Positions 42,857 through 50,744 of a DNA stretch of 64,000 nucleotides are shown in pieces. The position numbers and the translations under genes are program-made. Every line of letters begins with the position of its first letter. Positions within the stretch are counted from its first letter, which is position 1. Origin of the DNA: GCA-003244245 sp036266995. GTDB taxonomy: Bacteria; Actinomycetota; Actinomycetes; Mycobacteriales; Pseudonocardiaceae. The stretch spans positions 5,309-69,308 of the forward strand of contig DATAWX010000224.1 of NCBI GenBank assembly GCA_036266995.1, written 5' to 3'. The notes beneath the pieces were generated by a model. That model ran no database searches, was not told the DNA's origin, and was given only the letters and a program-made list of their open reading frames with translations.

Positions 42857-43423
42857 GTGCTAGGATCACTTACCAAGACCGTGGTCTTCGTGCTGCCATT
42901 GGGTCTGGACGTGTTATCCGTCTCCACCGCCCTCGGTGTTCTGGGACTGACTGGTCGGGAACGGTGGCGGGTCTCGCTAGTGCTCGCTACCTGCCAGGTC
43001 AGCGCAATGTTCATCGGCCTGGTGCTCGGCGCGGAACTCGCTGCGGCGATCGGGGAGCCAGCAGGTTACGTCGGTGCCGGTGTCTTCGTCCTGCTGGGGG
43101 CTTACTTACTGCTAGACCGGGACACCCATGAGGCCGAGCGCGTCCGCAAGCGGATTAGCGAGAGCGCCTTCGGGCTCATTGGGCTTGGCATTTCGATCAG
43201 CCCGGATGAGCTCGTGGCCGGCTTCGGTCTTGGCCTGGCCCATATCCCGATTGGCGCCGGCTTCATCGCCATCGCGCTCCAAGGGTTGATCGCCTCGCAG
43301 CTCGGATTATTCCTCGGCGCGCGGGTCGGTGAACGATTCCGCAACGCAGCGGGACGACTCGCCGCCGGCGGTTTGCTCCTGATTGGCTTATATCAACTCG
43401 TCGAGCAGCTCATCGGCGGTTAG
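42857..43423 (+). CDS. MntP-family (manganese efflux pump-like) membrane protein 2
   Basis: A 188-residue polytopic protein, shorter paralogue of the divergent gene. The two repeats are clear: FVLPLGLDVLSVSTALGVLG (residues 11-30) and GLGISISPDELVAGFGLGLA (about 110-129), with GLIASQLGLFLGARVGER, the same order as protein 1. Six hydrophobic segments span nearly the whole length, close to the size of E. coli MntP (188). The GTG start has AGAGGT about 11 bases upstream, a long but possible spacing. Head-to-head paralogues suggest two related efflux pumps, perhaps for different metals or conditions. Regulation may lie in the 453-base gap. Confidence 0.8.
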   Translation: MLGSLTKTVVFVLPLGLDVLSVSTALGVLGLTGRERWRVSLVLATCQVSAMFIGLVLGAELAAAIGEPAGYVGAGVFVLLGAYLLLDRDTHEAERVRKRISESAFGLIGLGISISPDELVAGFGLGLAHIPIGAGFIAIALQGLIASQLGLFLGARVGERFRNAAGRLAAGGLLLIGLYQLVEQLIGG

Positions 43424-43448
43424 CGGCGCGCGGCGGCGTCCAGGTAGG

Positions 43449-44162
43449 TCAGCGGGGTACCGGCGACCTGGGCACCGGAGTGCCGAGATACTCGGTGTAG
43501 AGGCGCGCCCAGGTACCGTCGTCGATCGCCCGCCGCAGCACCGCAGTGACGCGTTCGCGGAGCACTGGGTCGCCCGGCGGCAGGCCGATACCGTATTCGG
43601 TGCCGCCTAGCACCAGATACGGACCCGCGATGTCCACCTTGGTGCTGTGCGCTGCGGTGATCTGGTAACCGCCGAGAGCGAGATCCGCTTCGCCCCGGCC
43701 CAGTGCGGCCTCCCGGCTACCCGAGGCCAACGGTTTGAAGCTGGTCCGGGTGGGATCCACCCCCAAGTCATGGGCGATCAGATCGAGCATCGCGATATCG
43801 AAGCCGGTGTACCCGCCCGTACTCGGCGAGCGCTGCGCCAGACCAGGTGCTTCCTGGATAGCGACGATGATCTTGCCGCGCCCAACGATCCGGTCGATGG
43901 CAGGCGATCCGCTACTCGCCGGACGAGCTGGGGCGACCGTGTCGAAGGGGCTGCCGGCCACCGGTACCGGATGATCACGGAACGGGGCGGTGATCCCGTC
44001 GACGGCACGCCCCAGCACCCACAGCGCTGCGACCGCGAGGACTAGGAGCAGCACGAGCAGGCAGCCGATCCGGCGTGGCCGCAGCCAGCCGCGCCGGCGG
44101 AGGAGATACAAGATCGACCGGAACCGGGGGACCGGACCTCGGGTCACCGTTCGGCTGCGCAC
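43449..44162 (-). CDS. Membrane-anchored family-3 solute-binding protein
   Basis: About 237 residues: a basic N-terminus, one membrane helix (IGCLLVLLLVLAVAALWVLG), then a periplasmic-type binding domain (IVVAIQEAPGLAQ-like KIIVAIQEAPGLAQ, YTGFDIAMLDLIAHDLGVD, GRGEADLALGGYQIT, DDGTWARLYTEYLG) of the amino-acid ABC transporter family. It is shorter than GluB elsewhere in the window because the second lobe is reduced. No permease or ATPase lies beside it, so it may serve another transporter or act as a sensor. GTG 44162 is preferred: TAGAGT (minus strand) lies 7 bases upstream, a leaderless arrangement. GTG 44147 is an alternative. It diverges from the phospholipase D gene. Confidence 0.7.
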   Translation of the reverse strand: MRSRTVTRGPVPRFRSILYLLRRRGWLRPRRIGCLLVLLLVLAVAALWVLGRAVDGITAPFRDHPVPVAGSPFDTVAPARPASSGSPAIDRIVGRGKIIVAIQEAPGLAQRSPSTGGYTGFDIAMLDLIAHDLGVDPTRTSFKPLASGSREAALGRGEADLALGGYQITAAHSTKVDIAGPYLVLGGTEYGIGLPPGDPVLRERVTAVLRRAIDDGTWARLYTEYLGTPVPRSPVPR

Positions 44163-44265
44163 CGCGACGACTCTAGGCTCGGCCGTCCAGGACGCAAAGT
44201 GATCATCCCGGATCCTCGTGCGTGAAGCCTGGTCGGAGATGTCGAAGCACCAGAGGTGGTGTGCC

Positions 44266-45714
44266 ATGAAGGGATTGGCGCGGGATCGCCTCGACGAGCG
44301 CGTCGGGGACGGGCTCGAGGCGATCCTGGGCGCGCACCACCGGCGCCGGCTGCACCGCCTCGGTTGGGGAGATGTGCTGGCAGCGCGGCAAGTGGACGAC
44401 CGGTTCGCCGCCCGCCGCCCGGTTCGCGAGGGCAATTCCGTTGAGGTGCTCGTCGACGGCGAAGCAGGATGTGCAGCCATGGCGGTGGCCATCGCAGGCT
44501 CGCGCTCCCACGTCCATATCGCAAACTGGCACGCCAGTCCGGACTTCCGACTCCTGCGTGAGCCGTCGGCTCCCACGCTGGGGCAACTGCTTGCCGAGGT
44601 CGCCGAGCGCGCCGCAGTCCGCGTGCTGCTATGGGCCGGTCCGCCATTGCCGGTTTTCCGGCCTACCCGCCGTGAGGTGGTCGCCTCCCGGGACGGGTTC
44701 ACCCGCGGCACGAAGGTGCACTGCGTCCTCGACGCTCGGGAACGGACGTTGCACTGTCACCACGAGAAGGTCGTCGTCATCGACGACACGACGGCCTTCG
44801 TCGGGGGGATCGACTTCACCGCCCTGCAGGGCGACCGCAACGACAGCAACGCACACCACCCCCATGGCCCGCTGGGCTGGCACGACGCGGTGGTGCGGTT
44901 GTCCGGACCGATCGTGGCGGACGTGGCCGGCCACTTCGCGCAGCGCTGGTCGGAGGTGGCCGGCGAAACGCTGCCCGCGCCGCAGCCGCCCCAGCCAGCC
45001 GGAGCGACCGCTGTACAGCTGGTGCGCACCATCCCCGAGCGGACCTACCGGTTCGCCCCGCGCGGAGAGTTCACGATCCTGGACACCTACCTGCGCGCCC
45101 TGCGTAGCGCGCAGCATCTGGTGTATCTGGAGAACCAGTTTCTCTGGTCACCGGAGATCGCCGACGTCCTCATCGACAAGCTGCGGTACCCACCGCATGA
45201 CCGGTTTCGGGTGCTGCTGATGTTGCCTCGGCGGCCGAGCAATGGCGCTGACACCACGCGAGGCCAACTCGGCCGGCTGATCGAGGCAGATGGCGAGGGG
45301 CGGCGGCTGCTCACCACCACGCTCATCGCCCACGACGGACACGGCAGCGGCCCACTGTATGTCCACGCCAAGGTCGGCATCGTCGACGATGAGTGGATGA
45401 CCGTCGGCTCGGCCAACCTCAACGAGCACTCCCTGTTCAACGACTCCGAGGTCAACGTCGTGACCTGTGACGAGGGACTGGCCCGGGAAACCCGGCTGCG
45501 ACTGTGGTCAGAGCACCTCCAGCGGCCGGTGGCCGAGATCTCCGGCGACCCGGCCGAGGTCATCGACCGGGTGTGGCGGCCGATCGCGCAGGAGCAGGCG
45601 CAGCTTGACCGCGAGGGCGCCCCCAGGACCCACCGGCTCGCCCTGCTACCCGGCGTCTCGCGTCGCACGAGCCGGCTACTCGGCCCGATCCGGGGCGTGC
45701 TGGTGGACGGCTGA
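44266..45714 (+). CDS. Phospholipase D-superfamily phosphodiesterase
   Basis: A 482-residue enzyme with both HKD motifs required for catalysis: HHEKVVVIDDTTAFVGG (about residues 166-182) and VHAKVGIVDDEWMTVGSANLNEHS (about 366-389), each HxKx4D with downstream glycine/serine. The second is followed by the E-region typical of true PLD (FNDSEVNVV). LENQFLWSPEIADVL precedes the second motif, as in eukaryote-like PLDs. ATG 44266 has GAGGTGG upstream; the open frame continues 48 bases further 5' without a better start. No signal peptide is visible, so it is probably cytosolic. It may hydrolyse phosphatidylcholine or perform transphosphatidylation; the substrate is inferred. Confidence 0.88.
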   Translation: MKGLARDRLDERVGDGLEAILGAHHRRRLHRLGWGDVLAARQVDDRFAARRPVREGNSVEVLVDGEAGCAAMAVAIAGSRSHVHIANWHASPDFRLLREPSAPTLGQLLAEVAERAAVRVLLWAGPPLPVFRPTRREVVASRDGFTRGTKVHCVLDARERTLHCHHEKVVVIDDTTAFVGGIDFTALQGDRNDSNAHHPHGPLGWHDAVVRLSGPIVADVAGHFAQRWSEVAGETLPAPQPPQPAGATAVQLVRTIPERTYRFAPRGEFTILDTYLRALRSAQHLVYLENQFLWSPEIADVLIDKLRYPPHDRFRVLLMLPRRPSNGADTTRGQLGRLIEADGEGRRLLTTTLIAHDGHGSGPLYVHAKVGIVDDEWMTVGSANLNEHSLFNDSEVNVVTCDEGLARETRLRLWSEHLQRPVAEISGDPAEVIDRVWRPIAQEQAQLDREGAPRTHRLALLPGVSRRTSRLLGPIRGVLVDG

Positions 45715-45975
45715 TCCACAAGAACGAACTTTCACGGTTGATCTCAGCCGTATTCTTGAAACGAAGCCGCCCTGTTGTCCACCATCGCCGGACGATACAA
45801 CCGGGGCGGCATCAGCCTGGCGTCGATGAATATGGCCCACTCGCAAGGGCACATCCACGTCACGTGCGCCACGCGTGCTTGGGTGATAACCACGGCGGCG
45901 GCCTGCACCTGGGGTGGCATCCGATCGGCGGCGACATGGCCATCCGCAACAAACGGGTCCGCCGACACTGGCGGG
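45715..45975. other. Spacer between PLD and the interrupted XRE gene
   Basis: Open frames exist in several phases but none resembles a known family, and no hairpin-plus-T terminator is evident. It is slightly less GC-rich at 45720-45860. Nothing else was recognised. Confidence 0.4.
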
Positions 45976-47149
45976 TCAATGCGGCCGACGTGCGTGCTGG
46001 TGTGAGATCCTGACGGCTGCTGGCACACCGCGATACCCGGTCACGGCAGCGATCAGTTCGTCGGCCCGCCACGCGTCCGATGGCACGAGGTGGTTCGCCC
46101 CGAGTGCGAGCACACCGCAGTGGGCGGCCTCGTCGGGTGGCCCGAGCCGTGCCAACACCAGCCCGAGGTCGAGGTAGGCCGTCGCCAACCGGCGGGGCTG
46201 TTTGCCTGTGCTGAACCGTGCTGCGGCGTGCCGGGCGTAGTCCTCAGCGGCTGGGTCACCGAGCCACGCCAGGGCGGTCCCGGTGTAGAGCTCGAACTTC
46301 TGGCCGTCGAAGTAGAAGTGGTGGTCGGGTGGGCGTTCGTGCGACTGCCGCTCCAGGGCGATCGCGCATCGGCGCAGGGCGGCCCGCACCGCTGAGCCGT
46401 CGCCGAGTCGGGCGGTCGCGCGGGCGGCTTGCACGGCCAACTGGGCAGCGGCGGGGCTTCCGGGCGGCGCGGCAGCTTCCCCGGCTGCGGCGAGGGTCGC
46501 GGCCCGTGGCCAGTCCTGGTCGACCAGCGCAGCCCACGTGTCGATCTCGGCAGCCCACGCGCCGATCTCGTCGTGCTCGGTCTCGCGGCTCAGTGAACCG
46601 GCGGCGTTGCGGGCGGCGCCTGCCGCTCGCCGCTGTCCCCGGTCGACGTGCAGGGTGGAGGCGAGCAGCGCCAACCATCCGGCCGCTGTGAACAGGCGGC
46701 GCCGTTGGGTCAGGGTGGCCCGGCCGTCGAGTAGGGAGCCGACCTGTCGGGCGCTGGTGCGCACGTCGTGCAGGAGCTCGGCGGGCGGGAGGCGGGTGTA
46801 GGCCCGAGCCATCGTGTCCACGCTGGTGTCCAGCAGGTCGAGTGTGGGTCGGGGATACGTCGCTGGCTTCAGTTCGGGCGGCGAGCTCTAGCAGTTCTGT
46901 GGGCTGCCCGTTGGTTGCCCGTGGGCGGGGCTCCTGGTCTGCTGCCTGCCACGCGGCCAGTAGTGTCCCGTCAGCGTGCAGGGCGGCGTCTAGGGCATGG
47001 ACGACGCCTGCGGTGGGCCAGCGGCGGCCGTGTTCGACGTGGTGTGCATAGCCTCGGTGCACGTGTGCTCGCGCTGCGAGGTCGGCAAGGCTCATGCCTG
47101 CGTCGGCGCGTCGGCGCGCGAGCTCTGCGGCGAAGTCCGCCCTTTTCAT
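45976..47149 (-). pseudogene. XRE regulator with C-terminal TPR-like region, frameshifted
   Basis: Two frames combine into one actinobacterial HTH regulator of about 391 residues. The first (from ATG 47149) gives the HTH FAAELARRRADAGMSLADLAARAHVHRGYAHHVEHGRRWPT and continues to ELAARTEASDVS. The second supplies the helical repeats (TMARAYTRLPPAELLHDVR, WLALLASTLHVDRGQ, LATAYLDLGLVLARLG) to the stop at 45976. Dropping one G from GGGG at 46851-46854 fuses them as SDVSRPTLDLLDTSVDTMARAY, which reads like the family. It is either a true single-base insertion or a homopolymer sequencing error. Such regulators often control linked secondary genes; none is obvious here. The domain assignment is sound, the intactness is not. 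Confidence 0.75.
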
Positions 47150-47305
47150 CCGCTACTCCCGTTGTCGCCTGAATCGCGGTCCTGATAAGAGGCGACAGTG
47201 AGAGGGTGGCATCCGTTCCGATTTGGCGCGACGGTAGCCCCGTGATCGACGATCAAGGCCCCAACGTCAGCAACCGCCGCGTGATCCACGTGAGCTGCTG
47301 CTGAG

Positions 47306-47400
47306 GTGGCGCGCCGAGTGGAGGTGCGTGACTTGACCGTGACCGAACCGTCCATCGAGGACCTGGTGCGCACGTTGTACGCGAGCAGATCCCGAGAGTT
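47306..47400 (+). pseudogene. C-terminal fragment of an ABC-transporter ATPase
   Basis: The frame reads VEVRDLTVTEPSIEDLVRTLY, very like the last residues of actinobacterial drug-type ABC ATPases (VRDLxVxEPxIEDxVRRLY). It then runs on into sequence antisense to gluD. An in-frame TGA precedes it and no Walker or signature motif is present nearby, so only a tail survives. It suggests a deletion or rearrangement between the XRE gene and the glutamate transporter. Confidence 0.4.
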
Positions 47401-47419
47401 CGCGGAGAGTTCGCGCCGG

Positions 47420-48280
47420 CTACGTGGCGAGCTCCGCCGCGGTCACCAAGCGTACATCCGGGGTCGGCAGCGCCCGACCGCTGCGCCGGCTGCGCCGTTC
47501 GAGGTGGCCGGCCAACGATGACAACGCCGTGCACAACGTGATGTAGACCGCGCCTATCACCAGTGCGGTGGGAATGATCGGGCGTCCGAATTCGGCGAGA
47601 CTCCCGAGGTACCGAGCCTCGTAGAGCAGCTCCTGGTAGGTGATGAGGAAACCCAGAGCGGTGTCTTTCAGAAGAACCACGAGCTGGCTCACGATTGTCG
47701 GAAGCATGGCCCGGACCGCCTGGGGCAGCAGCACCGCCCGGGTCACCTGGCCCTTGCGCAGGCCCAATGCGTATGCGGCCTCGCGCTGGCCGCGCGGGAC
47801 CGACATCACCCCGGCACGGAACACCTCGGCGAGCACTGAACCGTTGTAGAGCGTCAAGCTCACCACCAGTGACCAGAAGACACCCAGCGTGAGTCCGGTC
47901 TGCGGTGCCGCGTAGAACAAGAAGAAGATCATGACGACCAGCGGGATCGCCCGGCAGAACTCGACGATCGCGAACGCCGGTGTGCGCAGCCACCAACGCT
48001 GCGACAACCGCGTGATGGCGAACAGCAAGCCGAACACCAGGGCTAGCAATGCCGCGACGACGAAGGCGCTCAGGGTGGCGCCCAGCGCCGCGATCAGCTG
48101 CAACTGAAGATCTTTGTAGAGCAGCCATTCCCATTTCGTGCTCTCGAACTGACCGGTCGCCCAGAATCGGTAGCCGACGAAGCCGATCAGTGCGACGATG
48201 CCGACGGTGGCCAGCAGGCCGAACGCCTTGTTCCGGGCCCGGGCCCGGGGACCGGGCACGTCGTAAAGAGCCGAGGTCAT
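47420..48280 (-). CDS. gluD: Glutamate ABC transporter permease GluD
   Basis: A 286-residue permease with about five to six helices and the conserved EAA-loop region EAAYALGLRKGQVTRAVLLPQAVRAMLP that contacts the ATPase. The N-terminal part (KAFGLLATVGIVALIGFVGYRFWATGQFE) fits GluD of Corynebacterium and Mycobacterium (longer first loop than GluC). The ATG 48280 overlaps the gluC stop (ATGA). It is the last gene of the gluA-gluB-gluC-gluD run on the minus strand. The C-terminal tail (TPDVRLVTAAELAT) extends over the ABC-ATPase fragment on the opposite strand. Substrate glutamate is by family and gene order. Confidence 0.92.
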   Translation of the reverse strand: MTSALYDVPGPRARARNKAFGLLATVGIVALIGFVGYRFWATGQFESTKWEWLLYKDLQLQLIAALGATLSAFVVAALLALVFGLLFAITRLSQRWWLRTPAFAIVEFCRAIPLVVMIFFLFYAAPQTGLTLGVFWSLVVSLTLYNGSVLAEVFRAGVMSVPRGQREAAYALGLRKGQVTRAVLLPQAVRAMLPTIVSQLVVLLKDTALGFLITYQELLYEARYLGSLAEFGRPIIPTALVIGAVYITLCTALSSLAGHLERRSRRSGRALPTPDVRLVTAAELAT

Positions 48281-48927
48281 CGGGCCACGCTCCACCGCTT
48301 CTCCAAGGCGCGCTGCGTGACCGTCAGCGGGACGACGAGGATCCCGAATCCGACCGCGATCCAGAACATGCCGATGAGCAGCGGAGCGCCACGCTCGGAC
48401 AGCGCCGGGGTGATCTGCCCTGCCTCGAGAACGGAGAAGCCGGCCGCAATCGTGGTGTTCTTCAGCAGTGAGTTGAGCACGCTGGTCATCGGTGGCACCA
48501 CGGACCTGATGGCCTGCGGGACGACGACCGTGGTGAGGGTCTGGGTGAAGGTGAAGCCCAGTGCCCGGGAAGCCTCGAACTGCCCCACATCAACGGTGTT
48601 GATGCCGGAACGCACCACCTCGCACACGAACGCCGCGGTGTACATGGCAAGGGCGAGCACGGCCCTGGTGAAAAACGAGACGTCTATCAGTTCCAGGCGG
48701 GGATAGGCAAAGGCGAAGAAAAAGAACACCAGAGTCAGCGGCGTGTTCCGAAAGACGGTGACGTACCCGGTGCCCAGGAGCTGCAATGCCGGGACCGGGC
48801 TGACCCGCATCGCGGCGAGCAGCGTTCCCAGCACGAGTGCGCCGATGCCGGCCAGAACGAAGAGCAAGATCGTGTGCAGGAATCCCGTGATGAACAGGTC
48901 ACGGTTGTCGAGGAGCAGCCCGATCAC
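48277..48927 (-). CDS. gluC: Glutamate ABC transporter permease GluC
   Basis: A 216-residue permease of the His/Glu/Gln type: FLHTILLFVLAGIGALVLGTLLAAMRVSP (first helices), FRNTPLTLVFFFFAFA, and the EAA loop FEASRALGFTFTQTLTTVVVPQAIRSVVP. It has five predicted helices. It starts 15 bases after gluB and overlaps gluD by 4 bases, so the two permease subunits form a translationally coupled heterodimer. The minus-strand order A-B-C-D is the classic actinobacterial glutamate uptake operon. Confidence 0.93.
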   Translation of the reverse strand: MIGLLLDNRDLFITGFLHTILLFVLAGIGALVLGTLLAAMRVSPVPALQLLGTGYVTVFRNTPLTLVFFFFAFAYPRLELIDVSFFTRAVLALAMYTAAFVCEVVRSGINTVDVGQFEASRALGFTFTQTLTTVVVPQAIRSVVPPMTSVLNSLLKNTTIAAGFSVLEAGQITPALSERGAPLLIGMFWIAVGFGILVVPLTVTQRALEKRWSVAR

Positions 48928-48942
48928 GCAGGACTCCTACGA

Positions 48943-49830
48943 TCAGTAACGGTCGACCGCCGGAGGCGTCGCGCTTGAACCGGAGGCCCCGAGCGTGCCG
49001 TTGTAGATCTGCGTCCACGTGCCGTCCTTCGCCGCAGCTTCGAGGATGTCGTTGACCTTTGCTCGCAGGGCGTTGTCCGCGAGCGGCAGACCCACTCCGT
49101 AGGGCTCCTGGGAGAACGGTTTACCGACCACCTTGAGGTGCTGGGGATCCTGCGCCGCATAGCCCTTGAGGATGGCGTCGTCAGTGGTCACGGCATCGAC
49201 CTGACCGGCGAGCAGTTGGTCGACGCACTGCGAGTAGGTTTGGAACTCGACGATCTGGTCGGTGAGTCCTTGTTGGCGGACCCGCTGGATGGGCGTCGAT
49301 CCGGTGGCCGAGCAGACCCGCTTGCCCTTGAGTGTGTCCGGCCCGGTGATCGACTTGTCGTCTGCTTTGACCAGCAGTGATTGTCCGGCGATGAAGTAGG
49401 GGCCGGCGAAGGAGATCTGCTTCTTGCGGGCATCGTTGATCGTGTAGGTACCGACGTAGTAGTCGATCTGCCCGTTGCTGATCGCCTGTTCGCGAGCTGC
49501 GGAGGGGATCGGCTTGTAGTCGATCTTGGTTTGTGGATCGAATCCGAGCTTGGCCGCGATGAGCCGGGCGATCTCGATATCGAATCCCTCGTACCTGTTG
49601 GTCTTCGGGTTCAGGTAACCCAGCCCGGGCTGGTCGTTCTTGACCCCGATCACGACCGTGTCACGTTGGGTCATCCGCGCAAAGGTGGGCGAGCCCTGGA
49701 CGATGACGTCCGTTGCCACGCTCGGCACCGGGACCTTGGCGCCGCTGGCCGTTGGGGAGGCCTCCCGACCGCAGGCGACCAGCACCAGGCTGCTCAACAG
49801 CAGGCCGACCACCACGCTGCGCAGCTTCAT
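48943..49830 (-). CDS. gluB: Glutamate-binding lipoprotein GluB
   Basis: A 295-residue family-3 solute-binding protein. A lipoprotein signal peptide is clear (MKLRSVVVGLLLSSLVLVAC, lipobox LVAC with lipidated Cys20). It is followed by the binding domain TVVIGVKNDQPGLGYLNP, YEGFDIEIARLIAAKLGFD, GQIDYYVGTYTINDAR and the second lobe GKRVCSATGSTP...AAKDGTWTQIYNGTLG. Ligand-binding positions of glutamate receptors (Arg in NDARKKQ, Asp in TTDDAILKG) are present. It lies 52 bases after gluA and 15 before gluC. The related orphan binding protein at 43449 lacks part of this second lobe. Confidence 0.94.
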   Translation of the reverse strand: MKLRSVVVGLLLSSLVLVACGREASPTASGAKVPVPSVATDVIVQGSPTFARMTQRDTVVIGVKNDQPGLGYLNPKTNRYEGFDIEIARLIAAKLGFDPQTKIDYKPIPSAAREQAISNGQIDYYVGTYTINDARKKQISFAGPYFIAGQSLLVKADDKSITGPDTLKGKRVCSATGSTPIQRVRQQGLTDQIVEFQTYSQCVDQLLAGQVDAVTTDDAILKGYAAQDPQHLKVVGKPFSQEPYGVGLPLADNALRAKVNDILEAAAKDGTWTQIYNGTLGASGSSATPPAVDRY

Positions 49831-49882
49831 CTGCCACTCCGTTCGTTGGTTCGGTTGTCAATGGGGTCAGTCACGGAGTCGG

Positions 49883-50641
49883 TCAATGGGTCAAGATCTT
49901 GCCGAGGAAGTCCTTGGCGCGCTCTGATCGTGGTGCGGTGAAGAACTGATCGGGCACCGAGTCCTCGACGATCTCACCGTCGGACATGAACACCACCCGG
50001 TGCGCGGCGCGGCGGGCGAAGCCCATCTCGTGGGTGACCACCAGCATCGTCATGCCCTCGCGGGCCAGCGACGTCATCACGTCGAGCACCTCCTGGACCA
50101 TCTCCGGATCCAGTGCCGAGGTCGGCTCATCGAAGAGCATCACCTTCGGGTGCATGGCCAGCGCGCGGGCGATCGCGGCTCGCTGCTGCTGACCACCGGA
50201 GAGCTGCGCCGGGTACTTGTCGGCCTGATCGCTGATCCCGACCCGGGTGAGCAACTGCATGGCAGCCTCGTGCGCTTCGGGTTTGCCGATCCGGCGCACC
50301 CGCACCGGAGCGAGCTCGAGGTTTTCCGTGATCGTCTTGTGGGCGAAGAGGTTGAACTGCTGGAAGACCATGCCGACATCGGCCCGCAGCCGGGCCAGCG
50401 CCCGGCCTTCTTCGGGCAGCGGTGTTCCGTCGATCTCGATACTGCCCTCGTCGATCAGCTCCAGCCGGTTGATCGTGCGGCACAGTGTCGACTTACCGGA
50501 CCCGGACGGCCCCAGCACCACCACCACCTCGCCGCGCGCGACCTCCAGGTTGATGTCCCGAAGCACATGCAGCGACCCGAAGTGCTTGTGCACTCCCACC
50601 ATCCGGATCATCGGCGGGTCGGCTTTCGCGGGCGCGCTCAT
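49883..50641 (-). CDS. gluA: Glutamate ABC transporter ATP-binding protein GluA
   Basis: A 252-residue ATPase with Walker A GPSGSGKSTLCRTINRLE (near residue 35), Q-loop MVFQQFNLFAHKTI, ABC signature LSGGQQQRAAIARAL, Walker B VMLFDEPTSALDPEM and H-loop VVTHEMGFARRAAH. This is the polar amino acid transporter subclass. I chose ATG 50641 because GGAGGATCGG precedes it at ribosome-site distance; ATG 50653 lies four codons upstream. It is the first gene of the operon and diverges from miaB with 103 bases between. Confidence 0.95.
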   Translation of the reverse strand: MSAPAKADPPMIRMVGVHKHFGSLHVLRDINLEVARGEVVVVLGPSGSGKSTLCRTINRLELIDEGSIEIDGTPLPEEGRALARLRADVGMVFQQFNLFAHKTITENLELAPVRVRRIGKPEAHEAAMQLLTRVGISDQADKYPAQLSGGQQQRAAIARALAMHPKVMLFDEPTSALDPEMVQEVLDVMTSLAREGMTMLVVTHEMGFARRAAHRVVFMSDGEIVEDSVPDQFFTAPRSERAKDFLGKILTH

Positions 50642-50732
50642 CCGATCCTCCATGGGCGGGACGTCAAGGTCATCCCTACCATGTGGGTGGTGGTACGACG
50701 AGGGTGGTTCGATAGCGGGTTCGACCCGGTCC

Positions 50733-50738
50733 TAGCCT
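50733..50738 (+). promoter_or_regulatory. -10 hexamer TAGCCT before miaB (leaderless)
   Basis: TAGCCT-N6-GTG(50745). If transcription starts at 50745, the GTG is used leaderless. An ATG at 50766 with AGGAAGGG upstream would be a short-leader alternative. Confidence 0.5.
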
Positions 50739-50744
50739 GGATGG

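Noticed and set aside
42600..42860. yybP-ykoY manganese riboswitch before the MntP gene
   Set aside because: The conserved loop sequences of that class were not found by eye; only weak alternative pairings are present.
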